DNA of 64,000 nt, taken from assembly GCF_964340395.1 (NCBI RefSeq), contig NC_135552.1, positions 21,883,681 through 21,947,680 of the forward strand, read 5' to 3'. Under the pieces are notes generated by a model that was not told the origin of the DNA, searched no databases, and saw nothing but the letters and a program-made list of their open reading frames with translations. The translations under genes were made by a program, and so were the position numbers. Below are positions 36,788 to 46,055 of this stretch, one piece after another. How positions within the stretch are numbered: position 1 is the stretch's first letter; each line of letters begins with the position of its first letter. Source of the stretch: Glandiceps talaboti. Lineage: Eukaryota > Hemichordata > Enteropneusta > Spengelidae.

Positions 36788-37780
36788 CCACACATTAGTC
36801 GATATGAAAGAAAGTGATTTTCTAAAGTTGTAATATGAGGTACCTGTTTCTATGTAATTTTTGTTTATCCACAAGTTCTTTTAGGAATGATAGATATTTT
36901 TATGAACTATTGAAGGCCTATGACTTACCAAGACATTTCTGTTCCCTCCTAGCCTGTTTATCTGCCTGCAGTGTATATTACATGTACACAACAAATATAT
37001 AGACACAGTGCATGCAGCAAACATAGAATTGCTAAAATGGCAAGTGCAGTTGTGATTTTGTGGTATTGTTAATACCATTCATTTGACTTCATGGCTACAA
37101 ATTCACAAGTCACTGCCTGATACTTACAGATGCGTAGAGTCATTTTGCAATGCCATCACTCTTATCAAATTTGCAGTGCACCCTCAATGTAAAGTTTGTA
37201 AGCACCTTTTGTTTGCTACGGAAGTGAGAAATTGATATTTCGTCATAAATTGATATACTGTACACTTAACCATCTCATTGATTCACATCTAGATATTTAT
37301 ATCAACTATTGTTTTCACCATGATGCAGAGTTCTTTGATTTTAAATACCCTATCTTTTGGCAATGTTTCGATGACAATATCTATTGTCTGTGTAGCAAAA
37401 TTAAATATACATACTCGAACACTGAGAGTTAAACATGAACATTTAGAATGCACACAGTGTTCAAACATATGAAAAGCTAAGATTACTTAATTTAGATTAG
37501 TATCAATTGCCCAATTTAAAACTTAGCAAGCTAAGCATGGTGATTGCATTGTGGTTGTAGCCAACTTTTATGTCATCATAAACAAAGAAACCTCACAAAT
37601 GCATCAATAATTATGATGATTGTAGAAAGCACTGCTCTTTTGAGGTTATTTTGTCTTTATAGATATTGACCTCACAATAACATGCACCCTTAAGGTAAAT
37701 ACTGGTAGAGCAAATGCAGCACTTGGCTTGCCAGCGCTGTAATTTCTGAACTTGTAATCTCAGTACCTCTATCACAGTAA

Positions 37781-37880
37781 ACTGTAAGATATGTTGTGTC
37801 TCATCCGCCCTCACCGGCCTCCCTCAGTGAGAGGGGTTGACTGATGTGTGAGGGTGTCCCTTCACAACGTACCTTACAGA
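37781..37880. repeat. Short foldback family R-C, copy 1
   Basis: Inverted ends ACTGTAAGATATGTTGTG and CACAACGTACCTTACAG enclose a GC-richer core (CTCACCGGCCTCCCTCAGTG). The same CTGTAAGATA ends occur in copies at 43.17 and 53.21 kb. Confidence 0.7.
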
Positions 37881-38396
37881 CTGCTGTCACATGTGATACA
37901 GAGACTGTGTGATGAGGACAGACAGCCCAAGGTGTAGTTTTGATTGCAGTCTTCAATTTCGCTTGGTGTATAATTTAGAAGTTCTACCCAAGAGTCTTGC
38001 AAGGAGAATATGTCTAGACTCATGTCATTGCCTGAGACTTAAATGTAAATTATTCATTCAAAAGTAATTGATTTTATGAAAAGATAATCCAGTTTGACCT
38101 AACCTACAAATACCAGTCGTCATACAGACACTATAATAGTCACCAATCATTGTACATTTTAAAAATTGATGCTATGGAACATTCATACTTCAGTCCTATT
38201 TCTGAAGGCATGGCAGCAAACAACTCACATAATGATTCTGTATACCCTTGACTTTCCTATATATTTGTACATGACTTCCTTGTTGTCACTTTAGTGGATG
38301 TTATTGATTGCAAATCTTACAGGCTACTTAAATTGAAATGCTAAATGGGGCATTGTAATGGAGTCAGGTGTTGATCAAGTGTTGTAACCCATTTGA

Positions 38397-38757
38397 TAGC
38401 CCAGAATCCAGTCCTGTTGGGACATTCTGCCTTTTTTCCTACCACACCTGGCATTTAGCTAGTGACCATTTACTTTAATTAATGTTTGGCCAGAAAGAAG
38501 GTGCAAATTGTGCTTGCATTTTAAATTTTTCCCACTGTGAGATAACATAAGGAGCATAATCATGTGATTAGAACCAACTTGAAGGATTGAGCTATATGAT
38601 ATAAGCATAATTACCATATTCAATATAGGGATTGAATGTTGCTTTGGGGGAATCGTAATCTAATTTTAAGTTTGAATAAATGGTTGCTAGTGAAATGCCA
38701 GGCTTGGTAGGGGAAAGGCGAGAGCCACAAATTCCCAGACCACAGGATTCTAGGCTA
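38397..38757. mobile_element. MITE-like element, terminal inverted repeats of about 85 bp
   Basis: The left end TAGCCCAGAATCCAG, then CTACCACACCTGGCATTTAGC, then TAGTGACCATTTA matches the reverse complement of the right end: TAAATGGTTGCTAGTG, then AAATGCCAGGCTTGGTAG, then GGATTCTAGGCTA. The flanks CCCATTTGA and GCCATTCAA agree at 6 of 9 positions and could be a decayed 9-bp target duplication. It encodes nothing. Confidence 0.75.
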
Positions 38758-38910
38758 GCCATTCAATGAATATTATACAGTGTACGATGCGAGGCTGTGG
38801 AATATCCATATATTCATAAACAACAAGTGAATACAAGAATGATAGATATGAAATTATGAATAGTAATTACCGACACATTGTTTACTATATGGTTCAAACA
38901 TGCAATGCTA

Positions 38911-39232
38911 TTTAGACATTATTCTTCATTCAGGCAAGGAAAATGCTCTTGACTTAAATGGACCTTGTCGATTTGAGTGAAGGCTAGAAGTGACAACACT
39001 CAAGGCCACATGTATTTTCTGGTGGAATGGAGGAAATATTAGAATATAATATAACTATATCTGCGTAAATGATGAAAATGAGTAATGGTGACTTTTGGAC
39101 ATTTTGACTCTTATTTTGAGTATCGCAGAATGAGTAACATACATATGTTGTCATGACGTTCAACAATTCAGGATATAAATCCAAAAACTTTAGTTTGAAC
39201 ATGTTCAACTTGGCTTGCACATGGTGTAAAAC
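38911..39232 (+). repeat. Dispersed repeat family R-A, copy 3
   Basis: Same landmark order as the intron copies (TTATTCTTCATTCAGGC, GACCTTGTCG, TATAATATAACTATAT, GAGTAATGGTGACTTTTGGA, CATTTTGACTC, TTGGCTTGCACATGGTGTA), about 15 kb away and in the same orientation. Confidence 0.75.
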
Positions 39233-39892
39233 TCATTATCATTGGTGATAAACACTACAGGAGATGATGACTTTGATAAGTTTCAAGTAACAAAGAAAGA
39301 AATTTGAACAGTAAATCTTTAAGAAATTTTTTTAAAAAGGAAAATAGCCTCACAAAATCATGGTCATAGGCTGAATGTACATAATCATGCATGGTATTTT
39401 TTAAAAAGCTGATGAAAAACTGTTTACTTAATTAAATAAGTAGTGTGTCCTTCTTTATCAAGTTAAATTAAGTGCCATATCATTTCTATAGTTGACTTCT
39501 TTTAACTGTGTTTTATAGTGGTTTTTCTTTTTGTCATACTTAGTATACAAATCGTCTATTTGAAGAAAAACAGAATGTAATTTTATGAATGTTTAATTAT
39601 CACAAAAAGTTCTAGTCGTGTTCATTTTCATTTTTTAAATTTAGTTCATTTTTATTTTGTAAATTGCAACTTATAAAGTTGTAAAAGAAAGAGTTACAGT
39701 TGTGTATGGTCGTACTGTAGTTTCCATATATGAATATATATAAATATATATATATATTTAAAAAAAACTTTTAGAACTGTAGAATTATGTACTGCAAGTT
39801 TTAAGATCTGTGATCGATACGTGGTAGTTGAAATGCCAACTCGTTTTAATGAGAGAATGTTGCCAGTCTGTCACAAAGCAGGGCAATTTTAA

Positions 39893-39999
39893 GTGTATGA
39901 GGGCGCTGTTTACAGTAGTCCACCATCGATGTAGTATTTTCACTTGTGTATGAGGGCGATGTTTACAGTCGTCCACCCTCTATGTTAGTATTTTCACTA
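39893..39999 (+). repeat. 53-bp tandem duplication
   Basis: Two copies of GTGTATGAGGGCG, TGTTTACAGT, GTCCACC and TAGTATTTTCACT differ at only a few positions, so the duplication is fairly recent. It lies in the putative POU6 3' UTR. Confidence 0.85.
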
Positions 40000-40195
40000 G
40001 ATGTATTTATCCTATTTATCTTAGAGAGATGTTTTTCGACATGTTCTTTACTCAATTTCCGTTTCCATCCAACCTTGCACAGAGTGCTTCTGGAGTACTG
40101 CAGCATTTTTTTGTGTGTAATGTATTTGATTTTTTATTTTTGGTGGCGACGAAAGTGCCACCAGTAACAATCAACTTGAAAAGAAAAAAATAATG

Positions 40196-40201
40196 AATAA
40201 A
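40196..40201 (+). promoter_or_regulatory. pou6: Candidate poly(A) signal AATAAA (proximal)
   Basis: AATAAA followed by GTAGTTTGATGG and TATGTGAGGT, a moderately GT-rich downstream region. Confidence 0.4.
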
Positions 40202-40517
40202 GATAAACAGAAGTAGTTTGATGGAATTATATGTGAGGTCTCAAATACACTATTTTTTGGGGGACCAAAAAAACCTTCTGTTTTATTTATTTGATACGTT
40301 CTCTTGCCTCATGTAAAATAGCAGCGTAGCTAGCTCATAATTTATTCCATTTCTGTGTTGTGTATTTCTACCTGTACTTGACTTTGCTGTTATTTGTCCT
40401 GTGACAGTTTATCCCTGTGACAAGTCCTTGTCATGTAAGGAGTATATAGTGACCCCTGACCCTTGACTCGTGACCTTGTTTTGTACCTGGTCAAATCATA
40501 TTTTGTATGAAAAGTGA

Positions 40518-40523
40518 AATAAA
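40518..40523 (+). promoter_or_regulatory. pou6: Candidate poly(A) signal AATAAA (distal)
   Basis: AATAAA with a strong GT-rich element 40 to 70 bases on (GTTTAGTGTGGTTGTCTTTG). It is the better-formed of the two signals and would place cleavage near 40540. Confidence 0.5.
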
Positions 40524-40593
40524 TGCAGTTGCAATTTGTGTACCAACTGGAAAGTAACTATGTTTAGTGTGGTTGTCTTTGTGATAGAGATCT

Positions 40594-40597
<4 letters not shown>

Positions 40598-40635
<38 letters not shown>
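40598..40635 (+). repeat. (GA)n microsatellite
   Basis: Nineteen perfect GA units. Confidence 0.95.
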
Positions 40636-40637
<2 letters not shown>

Positions 40638-40681
40638 TGTATTTTAGAAAATATATGGTCATGGCATGTGCTGATATCTTA

Positions 40682-41030
40682 AAGTGCCCATATGGATGAA
40701 GATTGGGTATTTATTTTGGATTTTTAATTTATAAAACAATTTTATCATGCCTTCCTACTTGAGAAAATCAGTGTCAAATAACATTGACCAAGTCTGTGTT
40801 TGCAACTTGATACATTGAAAAAGGCTAAAAATGAGTAAACAAGTTTATTATTGTACATACAATAACAAACATTTTACACACTTATCAGTCTTTTGCAATG
40901 TATTGAGTTACAATCAAGGACGTGGCATACGTTGTTTCACATTGATTTTTCAAGTAGGTAGCCATGATAAAATTGTTTTATGAATTAAAAATCCAAAATA
41001 AATACCCAATCCTCATCCATATGGCCACTT
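40682..41030. mobile_element. MITE with ~95-bp terminal inverted repeats and TA target duplication
   Basis: The left end AAGTGCCCATATGGATG, then TTGGGTATTTATTTTGGA, then ACAATTTTATCATG, then CTACTTGA is matched by the reverse complement of the right end, which closes with CATCCATATGGCCACTT. The element is flanked by TA on both sides (40680-40681 and 41031-41032), as expected for Tc1/mariner-type insertion. The 349-bp element has no transposase frame and the arms are about 90% identical. Confidence 0.85.
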
Positions 41031-41931
41031 TACAAATGTAATAATAGCATAAAAACGTTGAGTCAGGTGGTCAGTTAAAAACAAAACAAAAAATGTGTGA
41101 AAAACAAGTAAGTGTATGTGTAAATGTTGTTGATACTTTCATTTCATAATCATACTTCAACAGTTTGAATGACTTGGACATGACAATTAAAGTCAGAACC
41201 ACCTGGTTTATTAAAGTTTCCAACTTTAGCAATAAATTATTTTTACTCAGAAACATACTCATGGGGTCAGCATCATACAATTGCTTATCAGTGACATGAT
41301 TTTTTTCTATTCCTACTGTCAAGGCGTCAATTTTTAAAATTATTTTGCCAATATAGGGTTGCATGGGTCATGAGTAACATAACGTGGCTTCCTTAGGGGA
41401 TTCAAATATATCTAACAAAATTGGACTAAAAATATATATTCTAATCCCTTATATTTAAATTCAATTATTCCTTGCCATGTGTGTATCAAAATGTTTATCA
41501 TTCACTGTAAAAATTGCCATTCACGTGAGCAAGATTTAGAGCTAGTATATCATGCTGTAATATAGGTCAGTTGTGTTTGTGGTGTTACATCCGGACCGGC
41601 ACCAACGAATAAGTCTGTGGTCAACGTACTAGTATTCTACAGTCTATAGCGCCCCCAACGTTCAATAAATCAAGTAACGTTTATTTACCAATTTCATCCG
41701 ATCACACTAGCAGTGCAGTGCAGAATATTACTTGTAGAGTAGACTTTCCTCAGGTCGATGGCTTTCCTCTCAGCTACCTCCTGATGTATCCGCCATAATA
41801 AAAATGCATATCATTATGGTGGTTAATCATTGCAAAGAAAAGGATTAATTTGTCATATCAAGCAACAAGTCTTTACATTAAACGTATGAGTACTTGTAAT
41901 TGTAAACACCTATCGTGACACAACATATCCA

Positions 41932-41954
41932 TCCCCCACCCCCACCCCCACCCC
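41932..41954 (-). repeat. C-rich tract, G-quadruplex-capable on minus strand
   Basis: Four runs of four or five C separated by single A (CCCCCACCCCCACCCCC-type), which gives four G-tracts with one-base loops on the minus strand, the most stable G4 topology. Confidence 0.85.
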
Positions 41955-43031
41955 TTCAATCACTTTGAGTCGCCATCCACTTCCCTATGCTACGGTAATG
42001 GAGCGGATTTTAGTCACACGGCGCAAAACGATGAAAAGAATCAGTAAGATTTTGTTGAACCTGACAAACTTAAGCTTTGTTACACATTTTTCGTAAACTC
42101 TTGAAATCGAACGGCATGTCTTGTTGTACTGGTAGTTGTTCCGACGATCTTATAAGTTTATTAATTATGAGTTATCATTTCTTTATGTATGATGATATCT
42201 TGTTCTAAACAATAATGATTACATCGTCAATTAAAAGGTGTATATATCATAACAATTTATAAAGTGTATCATAAAATATGTAAGTATTACAACTTACAGT
42301 TAAAACATAAATGATAACAATGATAAAGAAATGACTTCATATGCGTGATAGTCTATAGATCATAACAAGCAAATGATTAATATTTCATAATACAGTACTA
42401 TTATTGAAAATTACGAACAAAATATTTTCAAGAGAACACAATAATAGAGATATGATTTATATTACAATTGCAAGTTAATATGTACAGAGTATGTGACATT
42501 AAACATTGAATACATACGCCGTCAATTTCAAACGTTCGTTCCGGGTTGACTGATCCGCTTCATGATAAAAACGGGTCTATAGCTCCGACCTCACCGTCTG
42601 AGGCGCCCCATCACGGCATTCCTAACTGACTAGATTACTGAATTGTAAAGATAAACTATGATAAAACTAAATCTTTGCAACTTATATTTAACCAATCAAG
42701 GGAATCAACCGTACTTGTTTATTTGGGAGGACATAAAATTACATATTCTAATTCTTGCTGTTGGTTTATCTAGAGAATGCTATAATGGGGACGTCGTCAT
42801 TTCGTGTTTTGATGTTGGAATTGTCCACTTTAATAGATTAATAAGGGTCGACCATTTAGTCCGTAAGTACAGTTTACTACTAGTATACGAAGTTATATCA
42901 GAAAATGTCATTTTAGCAGATAGAGAGGAAGTAATTGGTGGTTACCCCAAAATGACACGAAGTTATCGTATGTATGCGCCACCTTTCACTGAGTAGACCT
43001 AATGGAATTACAACTATTCAGAAGGTACGTT

Positions 43032-43053
43032 GGTGGGGGAGGGGGGGGGGGGG
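43032..43053 (+). repeat. G-rich tract
   Basis: GGTGGGGGA followed by about 13 G. Simple repeat with quadruplex potential. Confidence 0.9.
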
Positions 43054-43081
43054 TGACAGCAATGTTTTTAACTTGAATTGT

Positions 43082-43082
<1 letters not shown>

Positions 43083-43145
<63 letters not shown>

Positions 43146-43164
43146 ATATATATATCGATATATA
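43083..43164. repeat. (TA)n microsatellite with TCGATA interruptions
   Basis: About 80 bp of TA dinucleotides with three TATCGATA islands. Self-complementary and cruciform-prone. The Tyr-Ile frames through it are artefacts. It directly abuts R-C copy 2. Confidence 0.95.
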
Positions 43165-43264
43165 GACTGTAAGATACGTCGTGTTATTCTGCCCTATCGG
43201 TCTTCTTATAACCTGATGAGTGCTGACTGCGATAGCGTGGCACGAATGTCTGTATCTTACAGAC
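43165..43264. repeat. Short foldback family R-C, copy 2
   Basis: Ends GACTGTAAGATAC and GTATCTTACAGAC are perfect inverted repeats. The interior GTTATTCTGCCCTATC and TGGCACGAATGTC match copy 3 (GTTCTGCCCTAATC, TGGCAGGAATGTC). Confidence 0.8.
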
Positions 43265-43529
43265 TTCGCATAACAAGTCCACACACCGCGTAATATATGA
43301 TATAATTATATTTCGCGGTATGTGGACTTACCCAATCCTAGAAACCCGTGTTATTTTACCCCTTGCATATATTATCGGCCAATTATCTCAATATCGGATC
43401 GATATTTTATTGTATTCTAAAACATATATCGGGAAACAAGTGCCTGTAGCTTAGACCTATGCTTGTTGTGACATAATTTGCCATCGACGCAAACCACGAC
43501 CTGTTTTACGTTAACGCGCCGTCCCCACT

Positions 43530-43606
43530 TTTATTTCGAAGTTTAGCGGAAGAAATAACAGCTCTGATTTTATTTCGAAGTGTAGCGGAAGAAATAACAG
43601 CTCTGG
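43530..43606 (+). repeat. Tandem pair of a dispersed 38-bp unit
   Basis: TTTATTTCGAAG, TAGCGGAAGAAATAACAGC and TCTG occur twice back to back. A third copy lies at 51.35-51.39 kb, so the unit belongs to a wider dispersed repeat. Confidence 0.75.
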
Positions 43607-43661
43607 TTTGCGAGAATGAAAATTTGTCCACGTCTACTACTCGTCCGGAGCCTATACGAAC

Positions 43662-43862
43662 CTTTCATTCATTCATTCATTCATTCATTCATTCATTCAT
43701 TCATTCATTCATTCATTCATTCATTCATTCATTCATTCATTCATTCATTCATTCATTCGTTCGTTCGTTCGTTCATTCGTTTATTTATTTATTTATTTAT
43801 TTCATATTACAATCGTCCTCCGAAGGGAAAATGTAAAAAAACATTAGAAGGCCCTGTATGAA
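43662..43862 (-). mobile_element. Probable LINE 3' terminus with (ATGA)n tail
   Basis: Read on the minus strand, CCTTCGGAGGACGATTG then TAATATGAAATAAATAAAT runs into AACGAACGA and then about 24 GAAT/ATGA units. The order (unique 3' end, AAATAAAT, tetranucleotide tail) resembles the 3' ends of CR1/L2-like LINEs. No reverse transcriptase frame is present, so the alternative is a plain (ATTC)n microsatellite. Confidence 0.45.
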
Positions 43863-44140
43863 TTGATGGAATATTATTTACATGTTTATGATGTATTTTA
43901 ACTACTAGCACTTCATGTACATGTATATGTTCAGCTCTGATCATGAACTTTTTCAAAATGATCGAACCGCGTGACGAAATTGCCGAAACTGTATTATTTT
44001 ACCGTTAGGAACTGTGTAAGGGTGACCCTATTATTTTTTTCATCTGTTTCTCATTACCCGACCTATCCAATTTTTCAGCTCCGACATCAAAATAAAAAAA
44101 AATATTTAGATTTTCGCCTGTCTCTAATATTTTGCGACAC

Positions 44141-44180
44141 AGCGCCCTCTCTGGCGGAAGTGTCTGGACTGTTGACGTCA
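44141..44180 (+). promoter_or_regulatory. Cluster of CTCF-like, ETS-like and CRE motifs
   Basis: AGCGCCCTCTCTGG (44141-44154) resembles part of the CTCF core on the reverse strand. It is followed by GCGGAAGTG (ETS/GABP type) and TGACGTCA (44173-44180, perfect CRE), all within 40 bp of a CpG-richer stretch. This may be a regulatory element or alternative promoter about 0.9 kb before the putative ABC transporter promoter. Confidence 0.4.
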
Positions 44181-44447
44181 TCTACAGTAGTATCGGCGAC
44201 GACGACGACGACACTTGTTTACGAACAGAGAACTTCTTCATGATGAAATTTACTGAAGCAGGGGGTTGAGAACATGCCAAGCTGGGAAAGGGCTTGTTAC
44301 GAATCCAATAAAAAGAATATAGAGAGGAGGAAAACTTAAAGGAGAGGCAGAGAAACATTCAGTATGGAGAAGATGATTTTTATTTTTTTTACTTTTTTTC
44401 AAATCGACCGACCGACCGACCGACGGATGGATCGATCTATAGTTGCG

Positions 44448-44622
44448 ATAGCTGCAATAATTGTAGCGTCTTGTTGCGGTTTTGTGGGTTTTTTCGTCTG
44501 TTTTGGTGACTTTTTAAGTTTTAGTGTCTAACCCGCACCTAACACTAAAACTTAAAAAGTCACCAAAACAGACGAAAAAACCCACAAAACCGCAACAAGA
44601 CGCTACTACTTATTGCAGCTAT
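44448..44622. mobile_element. Large near-perfect palindrome (about 80-bp arms), foldback element
   Basis: The left arm (ATAGCTGCAATA, then TTGTAGCGTCTTGTTGCGG, then GTCACC-complement region, then TTTTAGTGT) is almost exactly the reverse complement of the right arm (ACACTAAAAC, then CCGCAACAAGACGCTAC, then TATTGCAGCTAT). The loop is 14 bases (44528-44541). AGTTGCG directly abuts both ends, and a longer match CTATAGTTGCGA (44437-44448 and 44619-44630) overlaps the arm tips, as a target duplication might. It has no coding capacity. Confidence 0.85.
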
Positions 44623-44884
44623 AGTTGCGAAACATAAAAAATAGGGTCACTCTAACGTCCTATAGCCTATTATCGAAATGTGTAATGTCCACAAATTCTT
44701 CATATTTATTTTGTCTTTATTGTATGTCCGATTGTAAGACCTCGGATCAGTTCAGTCGGTTTTAGAATTCCAAGGTGGATATCATCCTCATTTGCTGTGA
44801 ACATACTATACTACTACTATACACACTATCAATACATCTGACCATCGGAACAACTAGCTCGGGTGACTTGTTTCGTTGTACCTG

Positions 44885-45060
44885 ATCACGTGATTGAACG
44901 GCAAGCTACAAGTATATAACATAAATTATGACGTCATGCCGGGTTCGTCCATACGCTTTCGATCGACATCTCCAGCTATCTCCACATGAAAGACGGCGGA
45001 CCCTTGCATCACTTTCCGGCTACTCTATAAAAGCCGATCATAACCATAAACAGGAAACTG
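44885..45060 (+). promoter_or_regulatory. Putative promoter of the ABC transporter gene
   Basis: Contains a palindromic E-box CACGTG (44887-44892), a perfect CRE TGACGTCA (44929-44936) and a consensus TATAAAAG (about 45027-45034) in a local CpG-rich zone. A transcript starting about 30 bases after the TATA box would be spliced at the strong donor AGAG|GTAAGTG (45121/45122). Assignment to the ABC gene rests on orientation and on that gene's need for an upstream noncoding exon. Confidence 0.5.
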
Positions 45061-45121
45061 GTGGTCGCACAGAAGTAACAGACATCGAAAGAAAGTGGAA
45101 CGCTGTGCTACTTTTACAGAG
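45056..45121 (+). other. Putative noncoding first exon of the ABC transporter gene
   Basis: Lies between the inferred start (about 30 bp after TATAAAAG) and the near-consensus donor ACAGAG|GTAAGTG. Joined to the acceptor at 58064 it would extend the 5' UTR and leave a first intron of about 12.9 kb. A frame open from 44928 to the donor exists, but it overlaps the CRE and TATA motifs and meets a stop on joining to 58065, so it is read here as noncoding. Confidence 0.4.
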
Positions 45122-45755
45122 GTAAGTGTAAAACTGACCGCAATGTCTATGTGTACGGTCGGTGTTTTTGGTCCGTTGCGTTGTGACAGTCTATTTCATA
45201 ATTATAACGGCGATTGTCATTACGTAACATTCCCATCATCTCCAAGCACAGTGCCCCATAGTCTCTCTAGTTTGCAGTCTCCTGTGAAGTCTAAGGGAGT
45301 AATTCAACTACCAGTATAACCCATCGAGTTTAGACATTTACTCAGGTCACGTAGTTGATTACAGTCCTTTCGATTGTCACTAGCTTGTTTCTCAGCCGCT
45401 AGTGTATCGACCGAACCGTACTCGGTGTATACCGGTAATGCGGTATCTGTGATCTACGTCAACAAACACGGTCACTGGTCACATTCCGTGCCAGTTGTTC
45501 CTACTCGTCCCACCAACGCCAACCCGTGAGTTCACTGTTTTAGATCAAGTGCAAGGGAAATGTACCCACGTGTATGTCCTCAGAATCAAGAGTACGCAAA
45601 TTAGAAATCTGCGCTGGCGATAAGGTAACAAACTGTCGAGGTCTTGACACCGTAGGAAGAGAACGGGTTCTGGTGTAAATTTAGTCACACTCGCATCTAG
45701 TGCATATCATTCCGTGGTCGTGTGTTCAGAAACGTGCCCGATAGAACCTCATCGC

Positions 45756-46055
45756 CAATCTGATTAAAATGTGATGTAGTGAATTTGGCGCGATTTCTTT
45801 ATTTACCTCTCTTTCCAACGTTCTTTTTTTGTTCTGTGACAGTATGAGTGAACGCAGTTTCCCCTAATATCTTGCAGTAATTATACTGGCAGTTTAATAT
45901 ACTCCAAGCCCTTATGACAAGTTATGTACCTTCATGTTGTAGGTCAGTTATGCTCACAGTCACAGAACAAAAAAAAGAACATACCACAACAAAAGTAGGA
46001 GGTATAAAATAAATAAATCGCGCCAAGTTCCCTACATCTGATTTTAATCAGATTG
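45756..46055. mobile_element. MITE-like element with ~110-bp terminal inverted repeats
   Basis: The left end CAATCTGATTAAAAT, then GATGTAGTGAATTTGGCGCG, then TTTTTTTGTTCTGTGAC is matched by the reverse complement of the right end (GTCACAGAACAAAAAAAAG, then CGCGCCAAGTTCCCTACATC, then ATTTTAATCAGATTG). ATAGAACC occurs just outside both ends. No coding capacity. The arms are about 80-85% identical. Confidence 0.75.

Larger units (their letters stand above)
35632..40545 (+). other. pou6: Probable POU6 3' UTR and downstream region
   Basis: About 4.9 kb from the stop to the second of two canonical AATAAA signals (40196 and 40518), each followed by GT-rich sequence. It contains an AU-rich nonamer (35747-35760), a DR1 motif, a ~100-bp foldback, a 360-bp MITE, R-A copy 3 and a 53-bp duplication. 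Such a long 3' UTR is plausible for a neural regulator. An earlier non-canonical end cannot be excluded, because no AATAAA occurs outside the MITE before 40196. Confidence 0.5.
41033..44880. other. Intergenic DNA between POU6 and the ABC transporter
   Basis: No confident gene. It includes a frame of 112 codons (42658-42996) that is no longer than chance allows in a window this size, a C-rich G4 tract, a TA microsatellite, an (ATTC)n tail and a large palindrome. CpG content rises from about 43.4 kb toward the putative promoter. Confidence 0.6.

Noticed and set aside
42658-42996. 112-codon plus-strand frame in the intergenic region
   Set aside because: No recognisable domain and no splice or promoter support; several frames of this length are expected by chance in 64 kb of AT-rich DNA read in six frames. 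Kept as unproven.
43018-43293. Tyr-Ile repeat frames on both strands
   Set aside because: Translations of the (TA)n tract.
43616-43861. Ser-Phe-Ile-His repeat frames
   Set aside because: Translations of the (ATTC)n tail.
44928-45125. 66-codon frame over the inferred promoter and first exon
   Set aside because: It overlaps a perfect CRE and TATA box and meets a stop when joined to the ABC start exon; noted only as a possible partner of the 49793 exon-like segment.
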